Below are positions 48,105-59,759 of a stretch of 64,000 nucleotides of DNA, piece after piece. The DNA comes from Syncephalis fuscata. Lineage: Eukaryota > Zoopagomycota > Zoopagomycetes > Zoopagales > Piptocephalidaceae. Each line of letters begins with the position of its first letter. Position 1 is the stretch's first letter. Below the pieces are notes generated by a model. It was given only the letters and a program-made list of their open reading frames with translations. It made no database searches and was not told the DNA's origin. Made by a program: the position numbers and the translations under genes. The stretch spans positions 372,001 to 436,000 of the forward strand of contig JAHLTZ010000019.1 in assembly GCA_025786725.1 (NCBI GenBank). The letters are read 5' to 3'.

Positions 48105-50242
48105 CTAATCCCTATATCTATGTGATCGATGACGATGACGTGAAGGTGATCGGCTTGAATGCCTATCAGACGTGCGTCTACTTGTACTTGATCTAGTTCT
48201 TTTAGTAGACCGACTTGGTAGTGCATCCGTTGTTGAATGATAAGAACGAGATGTAGATGCTGTTGGTAATGTAGACGTTGACGTTGAAGTTATAGCCGTA
48301 CTAGCTGTTAAATACTCATTTAATGATTTGTTTCTAGTGTTCTTATTAGTATTTGGATTTCTATAAAAATGTAATAATTGGCATTGACTTTCTCCTTTAG
48401 CACATCCACCTGTTCGTTCATAACTGCCTATATATTATAAATACGCAATATAAACTATAAATACATTAATTGTAGATTCTATTATATGCCACATACCACA
48501 AATAGCCTCTTGCCAACTAGTTAAATGTATCAATTCAGGAAATAATCGCTTGCCAGCATACCAGCGACCGCGTAATTGCCGAACAGCACGGGCAGCATCT
48601 TCTTCCTCGTTATATTCGATATAGACATTACCGCGTAGATGGTCTACTTCATTGCGGCACACCTAAATGATTAAAAATTAAATTAATAAAAGTGAAAATA
48701 CTGGTTATTACTAGTAATTTGCCTTAAAGTGCTTTATAGTGCCGTATTTAACCAGCTCTGACATAATATCCGTATAAAAGTTTAGATAACGTTCTTCTTC
48801 TTCATCGTCGTCGTGCTATAAACAAATAAATAGTGTTAAGGTTATAGACATGCATATATAAATATATATATAAGGTTATTAACAAAGTATATCAATAGCA
48901 CTTCAAGGGATACAATAGCCAGCACCGTTATCTGACTCTGATAATAAACTGCTTGTCATACTGCGTTGCCGGCCATCAATGGATTTCTAAAATGGCAGCG
49001 CGACTCACCTCAAGAGCGTCGTCAAGGTCGGCCGGTAGAATACGTCTTTGTGGAGCAAATAGGCCGCGTAACAGTAATCGTTTTGAAGATGGTGGTGGTG
49101 GTGGATGACGTAAATTACATTGAAAGCCCAATCGACAAGCAGCTGTTTTAGTATACCATGGACATAATGCCTAATACAATTATATATATATATATATATA
49201 TATTAGCATTAACGCCATATTAACGTAGCTATTTAACCACTTACCGTTGATGATTCAATCGCCATTGCTTCATTTGACATTGTCTCTAAGGCTGTTGCTA
49301 CTGCTACTGCTGTACTTGACACGTTGGTCGGCAAATTAACACGACCTGGTTCAAATACATTTACTGTTCCTTGTCCACTGGGTATAATCTGACAGTTGCC
49401 ATCAGTTAATTGATATATCATTCGTAATATTGATATTGATATTTACCATAGGCTTTGGTATACTTGATGCCATTCGCTGTGTAATCATACGTGCCAATGT
49501 TTGATTCCATTCCATCTAGATTATAATCGATAAATAACTAAACAATTATACATTTTATCTACTACTTACCGCCGCTGTCGCCTCTTGTTGTTGTCGAGCT
49601 TGTTCAGCTTCCCGTCTGGCTTTATTGGCTTGTTCAATCTCTATTTCACGCATCTCCCATTGTTTCTTTTGCCGTTCACTATAATTATTAATGAATACAT
49701 GTAATATTTATAGATAAATACGCCAATACTTACTATTCAGCTTCTGCGTGTTCTTTCTCGATCTCTATTTGTTAAAATAGTTACATTAACGATATTTAAT
49801 TCAGTATATCGTAGTACATACTTTTGATTACTTTTAATGCAGGATTTGCTTCTATTTCTGCTTCCATTTGTTGTTGTCGTTGTTGTGCGCGTGCCTGTCG
49901 TTCAGTAGCCTCCTGGCGTCGCAGATCACGCCGACGAGCTAACTTGGCTGCATGTCGGAATTTGACACGCGATGTCCTTGAACAAGCAGTAGTAGCAGCA
50001 GCAGCAGTAATAGAATAGTCACCACCACTATTGCTTGCTGTTGGTTGCTGCTTATCAAGTGGCAGTGCCTCTTTGCCAATAGATCGTGTCTGCGCAACAG
50101 TAGGTAGCGCGCTATAACTATCCTCAATAGTTGCCCCTGTATGGTCAGTTGATATGGACCGAGTCGGTGATTCGGGCGTCCATGTTGGTTCCTTAGCTGT
50201 CTGACTCAACAACGGTACTTGCTGTTTGTGGGGACTGGTCAT
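48105..50242 (-). CDS. ZRSR2/Urp-like U2AF35-related splicing factor
   Basis: Splicing factor of the U2AF35-related family; ZRSR2 recognises 3' splice sites, notably of U12-type introns. Nine exons on the minus strand: 49822-50242, 49734-49764, 49570-49678, 49447-49515, 49245-49388, 49009-49170, 48723-48815, 48497-48662, 48105-48427; 505 residues. A charged coiled-coil N-half (RRQEATERQARAQQRQQQME, KQWEMREIEIEQANKARRE) leads to a first CCCH finger (CPWYTKTAACRLGFQCNLRH, spacing 8-5-3). Next come an atypical RRM (YLNFYTDIMSELVKYG, LRGNVYIEYNEEEDAARAVR, GRWYAGKRL), a second CCCH finger (ICGSYERTGGCAKGESQCQLL) and a short RS tail. Intron 7 (48663-48722) needs a GC donor (GCAAAT). The coiled-coil N-half separates it from U2AF1. 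Confidence 0.93.
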
Positions 50243-50332
50243 GACCACAAAGTCAAAGAATAAAAAGTAAAAGTTCGTTGTGACAGTTAAACGCAGCTTA
50301 TTCTAATTCCCTTTATTCTTCTATTTAACATC

Positions 50333-51585
50333 ATGTCGGCTTTATCCAATGGTAATAATCTATCGAATAAAGTTACTGTATTTGATAAACAGTCGATAAC
50401 CTGCATTGATAGGACGTTCTCGCGAGTATGACTTGGACGAGCAGGAACTTCATACAGCAGCCGTGACCGAAAGAGATATAGCTCCTATATCGGCGTATAG
50501 CGGTAGTCGACGAGAGTTGATCGACGATGCACCTGTATCGGTTTCTCTAAGTGGTTCGGGAATGTCAACTGTTGAACAGATGACTATTGAGGAACAACGG
50601 TATGTATTCTACCGAGCAGTAATAGTTTATGCTAACGGTATACAATCGATGCCTAGACAGTTACAAGCATTTGTGCAAGAATTAAGTAAACGGCATACAG
50701 TTCATCAGAAACGGATGGCGCAACTTCAAAGTGAAATTGAAACAAAAATGCAGCGATTACACGAACAGCAACGCCGTTTGGTTGAACTGGATAGTGAGGA
50801 GCAAGTAAGTAGGCGATAACGATAAAATAATACTAGTATTGATTTATAAATGAATTATAGGACCTACAAGAAGCATTACAGTTTGCTGTTGAGCGTGGTG
50901 TAAGCGATCAACTGGATCAGCTACGAAGTACGCGAATGAATACCGAAAATGCCCAAGATCGACTACAATTTGCCAGTATGAAGTTAAACGAACGAACCGA
51001 CTTTCTTGGTCAGAGTCAAACTAAAGTAAGTTGGCATATAATAACTGATATGGTTTATAGACACTAATAACGACATCGTTATAATAGGTCGATCAATTTC
51101 GGCGTCAATTAGATGTATTGCGAGAAAATAAGCAATATAGAAGTATGATTATACGACAAGCATTGTTGGCTGGTAAATAGGCAGTTTAACTATGCAATAA
51201 TATAAAACTAACAACTGATATTATAGGACTTTTATGTATACTTACTGGTGTGGTAGCATGGCTAGTTGGACATATGTGGATGTCATATTCATTGGTACCA
51301 AAAACGCCATCAGTATTGGATAGTACACTATTGTCCAATGATATAGATAAAATCACTACATTGAATAGGGATAAAGTTAGTGATGAAAAAACGAATATAA
51401 TCAATACAGCCGGTAATCATGATAAATCCAATGAACAGGATAGCACCAAGTCTATTAAGACAGAAACTAAACCTCTAATATTAATAGATCGCTTAATCCC
51501 TAAACCACGCTACAACGTGGCAACAACACCTGCAACAACATCTTTATTAAATACACTAAACGCATCGTTTTATTGTTTTGTCTAG
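50333..51585 (+). CDS. Coiled-coil protein with a membrane span, function unknown
   Basis: Exons 50333-50351, 50413-50804, 50861-51025, 51088-51172, 51227-51585; 339 residues. Not recognised. After an acidic start, a long coiled coil runs about residues 70-200 (QLQAFVQELSKRHTVHQKRM, EIETKMQRLHEQQRRLVELD, LRSTRMNTENAQDRLQFAS, QFRRQLDVLRENKQYRSM). A hydrophobic helix (GLLCILTGVVAWLVGHMWM, about residues 222-240) follows, then an Asp/Thr/Lys-rich tail of 100 residues. Topology suggests a coiled coil held on an organelle membrane, as in tethers or t-SNARE-like proteins, but no SNARE zero-layer is evident. All introns are GT-AG with consistent frame. Confidence 0.85.
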
Positions 51586-51869
51586 AAACAATTGTATTAT
51601 CACCTTTACATTGTCATATGACGCTAACAAGTCAAATGGATGATGTAGCCAACTATTATGACGTCAGGAAGCACTAGAATATGTAAACTGATTTATTTCA
51701 ATAAATATTTTTGAATTTAGTAAATACGATTTGAAACATGAAAAAGATAAAAAAAGATAATCGCCGTATTTAGATTGATAAAAGCGACACACGTACTCGT
51801 GTGTTCTCCACCATCTTTTCCTCTGCGTGTTCACCGCCAATATCTGGGCAAGTTCTCTTCCATAACAGA

Positions 51870-53092
51870 ATGCCGTGCAAAACCATACTTGCCTCCAGTG
51901 TGGCTGCCAAGTTCACGTAAGTAGACTGTCGACCCAGTTATATCATTTAATAACCAGGCACTAGTCAGGAACTTAAAGAGCAAATTGCGGCCCAGCCGGA
52001 CACTCGGCCAACACTCGTTGGATTCCTCGCCAATGACGACCCGTTTGCCGCCAAGTACGCCGAGTGGACGGGCAAGACTTGCGAAGAAACGGGCATCAAG
52101 TTTGAGCTTCGTCGCGTAGACCGTGAATTGCTTGAAGAAGCTATCGTTGAGGCTAATAGTGATGTAGCGTCAATGGTATTATTGTATATTACCCGGTGTT
52201 TAATAATCGTCAGGCAAGTAACAGAAGGATTTAAAAAGTAGCCTGTACCAAATAGCTAATTTATGTATATGTGTATATGTTGTATTTATCAATTATATAT
52301 AAATTTTATATTTACTGATTAATAGGATCAATATTTACAGAATGTAGTAAGCCCGGCCAAGGATGTTGAGGGATTGTGCCATTTATACTGCTATAACATG
52401 TATCACAATGTTCGTTTTATGGACGAGGAAAAGCATCGTAAATGTATTATTCCATGTACACCACTGGCCATTGTAAAGGTAATAAGCCATGTGTTATATT
52501 CAAATAATTATACCACTTACATAAACAATACTATGTTTAGGTGCTTGAACATCTTGGTGTCTATAACTCGATTCTACCTTATGGTGATCGACTACATGGA
52601 AAGACAGTGGCCATTGTTAATCGCAGTGAAGTAGTTGGTCGTCCATTAGCCGCTCTTCTTGCTAATGATGGCGCTCGTGTCTACTCTATTGACATCACGG
52701 GTGTTCAAGAGTTTTCACGCGGTCCAGGCATTTCTCTACAACGTCACCGGGTAATGATGGCACTATTAATGAACTATATAATAAATACTAATATTTGACC
52801 ACTTTATTCGCTAATAGGTCGTTGATATACGGAAACAGCCGATGAAGTGTTGCCACGATGTGATGTTGTCATCACCGGTGTTCCTGTTGAATCCTACAAA
52901 GTAGACACTAGCATATTGAAGGATGGTGTCGTGGCAGTCAATTTCTCAAGCTACCGCAACTTTTCTGACGACATCAAGCAAAAGGCCTCGCTTTATGTTC
53001 CATCAGTTGGTAAGGTGACTGTTGGTATGTTACAACGCAATTTATTACGACTTGCTGCCTATCAACGCTCACAGAACACTGCTACACAGTAG
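51870..53092 (+). CDS. MTD1: Mtd1-type NAD-dependent methylenetetrahydrofolate dehydrogenase, two frame breaks
   Basis: Cytosolic one-carbon enzyme oxidising 5,10-methylene-THF to methenyl-THF with NAD. Exons 51870-51916, 51965-52213, 52326-52478, 52541-52750, 52818-53092; about 311 residues. Homology runs end to end: VGFLANDDPFAAKYAEWTGK, DQYLQNVVSPAKDVEGL, VNRSEVVGRPLAALLANDGA (Rossmann dinucleotide site), DVVITGVPVESYKVDTS and KASLYVPSVGKVTVGMLQRN. Two exons each lack one base. Near 52161-52170 the frame must shift to reach NGIIVYYPVFNNRQ, and near 52824-52829 to reach TETADEVLPRCD. Exon 2 ends at a GC donor (CAG/GCAAGT). Conservation on both sides of each break argues for sequencing errors over true decay, but a young pseudogene is possible. 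Confidence 0.88.
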
Positions 53093-53208
53093 AATGTGAT
53101 CGCTTATCATCGATTGAAATAAAGTAAATGTTTATGAATGACATCGATTTATTATAAAAATCAATGACACTATTTATTTGTTAAAGATAGTCTTTAAGAG
53201 CTGTCCTA

Positions 53209-54258
53209 TTAAATAGGCATTCTTTCATAAGCTAAAGCTTGACGGAACCTGGCCCAGTCGCTGATAGGTGTTTTGGCAGCCTTATGCAACGATGTACGAT
53301 ATCTAGCCCCTGGTCTTAGTAGTCCATCCATTAAACCCAGAAGCGATGCTTCATCATTAGATAATGTCTTTATAAGATTAACAACAGGCGGACAGAAATT
53401 AAGACCAGCTGTTATGGTTTGCTTTAGTGTTTCTTTCGCATAATAATGGGCATCAGCAAAGCCAACTTGATAAACTGATAAAGAGGGATCATAGGGCGGT
53501 AATCCTGAGAAGCACTCATAGATAAGTGCACCCAACATCCAAGCATCGTAGGATCGACCATTAACTTTAGATCTGGTGAGTATTTCGGGCGGCATAGCGT
53601 TATAAAATGTTTTTTTAACTTGTACTTTGGCCGAGTCCAATGGTATAGCCTGCTCTAATCCAACAATGGCTACTGTAGGTTCTTGGCCTGGCACATACTC
53701 ACTAACTAGGATATTACTTGAAATAATAGCTGAATGCATATAATTGATGGAATGTAATGCATCAATGCCCTTCACTACTTCATGAATAACCTTAGAAAGC
53801 CATCGCTTATCGTTATCCTTCACTATTAAAGGAATAGCTGTTTTAAGCGATTGAGTAATAGTAGAACGTAGACTATACAAAGTACAGGAGCCATGTGCTT
53901 TAGTTGAAAATTCACTAATGGATTGAGGGAATAAACGGTTTTCATCGAGCTTTGATAACCGTTTGTATACAATCTCTGCATGAACCAATTTGTAATTTGT
54001 GTAGTCCTTTTGGTTGGCCTTTGTAGCCTTATTACATCGAACATAGAATTGCTCGCCATTGAGTCTAAATATACTGGATTTATCTCCAGCAGGATCAATC
54101 ATCCAATTAGTAGTTTTTAATGCATTGTCTAGTTGAAGTGGATGTGGTCGTGGATCAATATATATAAGTCTTCGGGCCAAAGCCGACGAGTCTAATGCTA
54201 GTAGTAAAAAGCAAGCGACGCCATAAGTCGCATAAATGATAAAAGGTAATGTCCACAT
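53209..54258 (-). CDS. Predicted secreted or type II membrane pseudokinase
   Basis: Single-exon gene, 349 residues. A hydrophobic N-terminus (LPFIIYATYGVACFLLLAL, residues 4-22) is a signal peptide or membrane anchor. The remainder aligns by eye with a protein kinase fold but lacks the catalytic residues. The HRD site reads YMHSAIISSNIL (HSA at 175-177), DFG reads IVGLEQA (GLE at 200-202), and no glycine-rich loop is visible. Structural landmarks remain: MPPEIL in place of APE (223-225), SYDAWMLGALIYECFSGLPP (Asp238 of the F helix) and a terminal Arg (GARYR). Such proteins act by binding rather than phosphorylation. Partners and role are unknown. It is convergent with the Mtd1 gene. Confidence 0.85.
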   Translation of the reverse strand: MWTLPFIIYATYGVACFLLLALDSSALARRLIYIDPRPHPLQLDNALKTTNWMIDPAGDKSSIFRLNGEQFYVRCNKATKANQKDYTNYKLVHAEIVYKRLSKLDENRLFPQSISEFSTKAHGSCTLYSLRSTITQSLKTAIPLIVKDNDKRWLSKVIHEVVKGIDALHSINYMHSAIISSNILVSEYVPGQEPTVAIVGLEQAIPLDSAKVQVKKTFYNAMPPEILTRSKVNGRSYDAWMLGALIYECFSGLPPYDPSLSVYQVGFADAHYYAKETLKQTITAGLNFCPPVVNLIKTLSNDEASLLGLMDGLLRPGARYRTSLHKAAKTPISDWARFRQALAYERMPI

Positions 54259-54590
54259 TAAATAGTTTATAAGAGGTGGTAGTAAAGGTAAGAATGGTAC
54301 GAGTAGTGGTTGTGGTAGTAGTGAATGAGTGCGATCGTGATAAACAATATAAAATGTTGTTGTAAATGTGGGTCACTAGCCACTTATCATTCTTATAAAT
54401 AGAAACTATTTGCAATTCGGAATTGTACCACGTTGAAAGCTACATTTCGTAATTTTCGTTTTATTTTGACAATAGCTATAAGAACATGTACTATTTAAGC
54501 ATTGCTACCACGGGATAATATCTAAATAGTGCTCTTTTCTCATGCATGATGTTTGCCTTCTGTAATTGTGACAGTCATGTTACTTTTCCA
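54259..54590. other. Intergenic upstream region of the pseudokinase gene
   Basis: 332 bases between two minus-strand genes: 3' flank of RBBP5 and promoter of the pseudokinase, with a (TGG/TAG)-rich stretch near 54270-54330. No gene. Confidence 0.65.
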
Positions 54591-56487
54591 CTATAACTGG
54601 CTATCCATTAATGGCAATGGTTCTGATTCTGGCTGTACTGGTATGTAAAATGTTGTCTCTTCATCAGAACAACTATCACTAACCATCCCGTCCGAATCGT
54701 CATAAGGATTCGGATCATTGATGGTAGTCACATCTATTTCCTGCAATTGTTGGGTGCCAGCGTGTGTTCTATTATCTGCTGTACTGGTCATTATAGACGA
54801 GTTTGTACTGTTAAATGATGCGGATGCCTCGATTGAGTCCACCATCGGCTTATCGATCATGATTGTTAGTGTGGGTCTACAAAATAGATTAATCTTTGGA
54901 TGCCATACTTACCAAATCGAATTCATCTTCTCGTTCTACATAATAAATGTTTTCTTCGAGTTGAGAGAAATCAGGAGCATAGGCACTCCAATGCTCTTCG
55001 CGATGTACTGACCACAAGTATACACGACCAGCAGCTGACACAGTTGCCATAACCGGCAGAAATGGATGCCACTAATTATATATGAGTTATGATATAAGCT
55101 GACCAGTTGTATACATACACAAAGATCTTCAATAGTTTCTTTTGGACCTTCGACCATTTTAACTAAACTGCCTCGATGTAAATCCCAAATATAAGCATTG
55201 TGTTCTGCCTTATGGGCCGATCCTATAATTTATTAATATTATTTAATTATTTATATATATATATATCTTGATACTTACCACCAATTACATATTCTTCATC
55301 TGAACTAAATGTGCATTGATTCCATTGATGTCGATCAATAACATCTTGAAATTTATGTCGTTGCGTAAGATTAAAGGTTGTTTTTGAATTATCATTTGAT
55401 GGTAAAGTAATATTAACATCAAATACGCGAATTGTCCTATCCAATGAATTGACGGCCAAATAACTAATTGTATAAATGCTGCATTAATTCATTGTAATAA
55501 TATTAACGATAAACTATTTACCTATTTCTTTTACTTAAATGCAATTGACGAATGCAGCTACTTGATATTTGCATTGTATGAATAATCTAATCGTTGTAAT
55601 AGATAGTTAATAATGACTATTATTTAATTTAATTAGTATCATTCACAAACACTTACTTCGCCCGTTTCCGCTTCTAGAATAACTAGTTTGCCTTTATAAG
55701 TGCCCAGATAAAGATAATTGCCACGTCGGTCGAAACATAAAGTTACCACAAAATTTTTTCTATTGTATTTGTATTAGCAGTTAAAAGTATAAGTACCGCC
55801 TAACTTACGCTAAATCATCTTCAGGTCCATCGCCCGCGTATAAAATACTTCGCTGTTTCCGACCATCAGGCAACATACGTATTTGTGTTACTGGTCCCAT
55901 AAATGTACACGCTACAAATAAATCACTACACTTACCAGGTAGAATTAGCATTGATTTAGAAGTATTAATGGTGATAGCTAATATACTATGAATATTTACC
56001 TTTGGCGTGGATGCATGGCCGATGACATAACAATCGATTCAAATCGAGCTGTCATACGTCGATCGCCCGTCTTTAAGTCCCAACAAATACAGTTCCAATC
56101 GGCTGCACTTGTTAGTAAGTAGCGGCCGTTACGCGACCAGCTAGTGAACAAATGAGTACAATCATACTGGTTATTGTTTTAAATGCAGTGAACTTCTTGT
56201 TCTGTACCTCACACAAGTGACCGGTCGAACGTGTCCTTCGAGCATACAAGCTACACCGCGTGTTGCATAGTCCCAGACGTAACAGCGGCCATCGCGACAG
56301 CCTACAGCCAAATAAGAGCCTTGGCGATTCCATCGTGCACACTGCGCTTCTCCCTCCTCAATACACGCATCAAGCAATTCTGGATAGTTTTGCTCAGCGG
56401 GTGCTACGTATACGCAATCATTCATTCATTATCAGCTGTCATTCTATTAATAAACAGGTAAGGCTTACGTAAAAGCTGGAGATTCAT
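54591..56487 (-). CDS. RBBP5/Swd1, WD40 subunit of COMPASS H3K4 methyltransferase
   Basis: Beta-propeller subunit of Set1/COMPASS, in the nucleus. Ten exons on the minus strand: 56469-56487, 56208-56403, 56000-56140, 55809-55925, 55657-55759, 55522-55586, 55279-55463, 55119-55222, 54913-55071, 54591-54848; 448 residues. Hallmarks: MNLQLL start, QNYPELLDACIEEGEAQCAR, GCRDGRCYVWDYATRGVACM, EGHVRPVTCVSWSRNGRYLL, SDLFVACTFMGP, NFVVTLCFDRRGNYLYLGTY, RTIRVFDV, WHPFLPVMATVSAAGRVYLW and WSAYAPDFSQLEENIYYVER. The acidic end has IDVTTINDP and CSDEETTFYIPV. Exon 10 start is ambiguous (acceptor AAG before 54848 or GAG further in), as both keep frame. Confidence 0.93.
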
Positions 56488-56648
56488 AATAAAAGATGCG
56501 GTTAAAGACGCAGCTTTAAATTCAAATAAACGTGTTATTCTTTTCTAAATTTCTTTTTTATAAACTTTATACTTTTTAGTTAAATCGTACTCATCGCACT
56601 ATTCTACCTATTAGCGCGAAGTAACAGCTGTATAATAGTTTATGTCGA

Positions 56649-57750
56649 ATGGAAGGCTCACAAACACACACACCAGTTAGAGTGAGTGCGGCTGAGCGAG
56701 CTGCTTCCCGCCTCACCGAAGAGGTAGCAGTGTGAATGAATAGCAAGTATTGATACTAATAATACTCGTATACCTATAAATATAAATAATTATATTTATG
56801 TTGATAGGAACTTGAACGTAAAGTTAAAGACTTTGTACGGCTAGCTTTGTGTTCAGAAAGACGACGTGTTCCATTAAAACGCGGTGATATCTCGGAAAAA
56901 GGTAATTTATCTGTGTAGTAGTCGGTAACTAATAGTATTTAATAACGATATTATTATAATTATTAAAGTGCTTATGGAACATTCAAGAGCATTTCAATTA
57001 ATTTATGAACGGGCTCAAATTCAGTTACGAGAAGTATTTGGCATGGAACTTATTGAATTGCCTACAAAAGAGAAATCACATAAAATTGGCGTATCTGCAT
57101 CACGTCGAGGTAAGTTTAAATGTTTTTTAGTTAAATAATTTATATTTATTGTTTAATGTATTATAGCGGTTGTTAATCGAGAAAAGACATCAAGTAATAC
57201 ATTTATATTGCGTAGTATTCTACCAAAAGAGTTACGCCGAGAGAATCTCATTGACTGGAGAGAAGATACAGCATTTTACGGGTTTACTCTTACTGTGCTT
57301 AGTCTTATTTATGTTAATGAACGACGCTTAACTGAAGGTAGATACAATATATACAATTGTTAAGCCATATAACCATCTAACTAAATATAATAATAGATCA
57401 GTTACGACCATTATTAAAGCGATTAGGTGTAACAGATCGGACACATCCTCAATTAGAATCGCTAGACGCTGCCCTACTGCGTATGTCTAAAATAAAATAT
57501 CTTGATCGATTAGTTATTGGTCCTGATAGTCAGGCAGAACCTTCAGCCATCGAATATCGATGGGGACCGCGAGCTAAGGTAGAGGTGGCCGAAGAAGAAC
57601 TAATCGACTTTATTACCGAGGTATGTATATTTATGATAACTGCTATCTTAATGAATAGGGTAATTGATATTTAATTAGATATTTGGCGAACAAGCACCAG
57701 CAGGATTGGCCGAATCAGCAAAACGAGCTAGTGGTGCTAATGTTGATTAA
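56649..57750 (+). CDS. Nse3/MAGE-domain subunit of the SMC5/6 complex
   Basis: MAGE-family protein; in fungi the sole member is Nse3, which pairs with the Nse1 E3 ligase in SMC5/6 for DNA repair. Exons 56649-56723, 56808-56901, 56969-57109, 57167-57337, 57397-57620, 57679-57750; 258 residues, close to other Nse3 proteins. MAGE-homology landmarks: KVKDFVRLALCSERRRVPLK, RGDISEKVLMEHSRAFQLIY, LREVFGMELIELP, the turn FYGFTLTVLSLIYVNERRL, and the winged-helix part YLDRLVIGPD, IEYRWGPRAKVEV. It is divergent from RBBP5 with 161 bp between starts. Confidence 0.93.
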
Positions 57751-57809
57751 TTAATGGATTAGCACATTGCATCCATTACAGTAATATTATTATAGTAATA
57801 AAATACAAT

Positions 57810-59500
57810 TTATTCATCTGTTGATGTATTTTGGTATCTATTATGATAATGATTAAACAGTTGAATTTCAGATGGAGTGCGAATATAAGCTGTCTCTTCT
57901 TCTTGCGTTAAGTCTTGATCATTTAACTCAGTTGACATCATTGCGTCTATTGATCGATGCTGAATAGTTATGGTTGATGGTCTATTTGCAGATAACTTGC
58001 TTTTGCGTGTATTGATTCGTTTAAACGATGGTGCTGCACGATCAACCATATGTAGATTATTTAATAAAGGTGGTTCATTTACTGGTATAGCATAGGATGA
58101 TGATGATGATAATGATGATGGTAATGAAGCCATATCAATATTAGTATTACGTGATACAGGTGTAGCTAATTGGGCTAATGCACTTGCTGAGGGTTCATCA
58201 GTTGCATCATTAGCTTCTAACCTAGATGAAGTCAATGTTTCTATCGATGTTGTATCTACAAGTTCATGTGTTGCTGTTGCTGCTGCTGTTGTATCTAATT
58301 GTTTATCATCTGCCAACTTGACAATTTCTTGCCATCGTTGGATAAGTGTATTTAAAGATGAATAAAAAACAGATTGTTGCTGTCGTGGTCCTAATTTCTT
58401 AATTTCCACTAGATCTGGTAATAGACAGAGATAGTTTAATAGTACGCGTTTATGTTCTTGTCGGCTACGTTGTACGGTAGAAACTGCCACGCCCATTGCT
58501 TTACTTAATGATGTGACTCGATTGGGTAAATCCTTATCTAAATGATAGCCTAATTGTGCCTCTAAAGCAAATAGAATGGCTACAACAGCCAATGTATCTG
58601 GTCGACGTCCTGTTATAAGGCCAGATCGCGCCATAAACATAAGAAGAATACGGGCATTTTGAGCGAGTAATGGATCAGGTAATGGTAATTGATGTTGTAC
58701 TGCAACATCTCGTAATTGTGACAATTTACTTGGAATAAATAAAGATGGATCAGTAGCATTAACTTTTGTTGTTGTCGTAGATGATGTTATTAATGGAGGA
58801 GATAATACTTGTTGTTGTTGTTGTTGTTGTTGTTGTTCCAATTGTTTAAGATATTGTTCAGTTTGCGCATATGCTTTTCCTAAAGATGTCACACTGCTAT
58901 TTACAAGTACCTAATTAATTTATATTATTATAAATCAATTAATAAAGCAATATCATTTAATATTTATATTAATATTGTATATATAACTTACTGCTAAATC
59001 AGCTAAACTCATGGATCGACTCGATTCACGTAATACATATAAGATACATGATGCACACATTAAAATACGCGACCTTATACGAAGATCACCATCTAAGCAT
59101 TGCGTAAATAGATACCAAGCACGTTCTTGATTAGCACCTAAATTAACGCTAACACTTAAAGAGCGCATTTGTTTACGCCATTTTTGCTAATAGTATAGCG
59201 CAATAATAAACGATTAGACTATATTACACTATTAAATACTAAAATACTTACTCTTGATCGTCGTTCGCCAGCTATTTGCTGGCCAGTAATACCCGCAACT
59301 TTAGGTCGTTTACTCAGATTCGTAGCAAATACTGTAGCTGGACGATTCAAGTGTACGCCTTCATTAAACGATAGTCGCTCATCGAGTATTGTCCCACTAA
59401 GTATAGTACCACACTTTGTGCATACAATCTCGCCCGATTCTATCGTTTCTTCAGCTTCAATCACGGTTTGACAAACGGTACAGTATTGACTAGATAGCAT
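57810..59500 (-). CDS. TFIIB-family factor, BRF2-like
   Basis: TFIIB-related transcription factor. Exons on the minus strand: 59252-59500, 58992-59186, 57810-58910; 514 residues. A zinc ribbon has C7, C10, C27 and C30 (YCTVCQTVIE, GEIVCTKCGTIL). A first cyclin fold follows (NLGANQERAWYLFTQCLDGD, RSRILMCASCILYVLRESSR), then a Gln run and a second cyclin fold (GLITGRRPDTLAVVAILFAL, VSTVQRSRQEHKRVLLNYLC). The second fold and the terminal TAYIRTPSEIQLF recall vertebrate BRF2 (TFIIIB50; VTGRHPLPVITAATFLAW and YLRTPQEV) more than TFIIB or BRF1. The Ser/Thr-rich linker is lineage-specific. Function as an RNA polymerase III factor is inferred from family only. Confidence 0.8.
58820..58842. repeat. 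Gln-coding trinucleotide run in the BRF2-like gene
   Basis: GTT repeat on the plus strand, encoding about nine consecutive Gln on the minus strand between the two cyclin folds. Confidence 0.95.
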
Positions 59501-59759
59501 ACTGCCAAAAAAGAAGTATAAAAGATAACGTCATACTAAAAGAAAGAAAAAGTCATGTGATTTATGTAAATGACTACGTCAGCGGTATTTTTAGAACCTA
59601 TTCTGCCTTCTTTTCCACTTCATTCACCTTCTACCTTCATACGTCTTTATCATTGAATTGTCTACTGTTATTTCAACGTATTTAACAACATAGTTAACTA
59701 CTACATTAGCGACAACTGTTTATATTTCTTAGCCACTTTTGCGGTACATTGATGACAAT

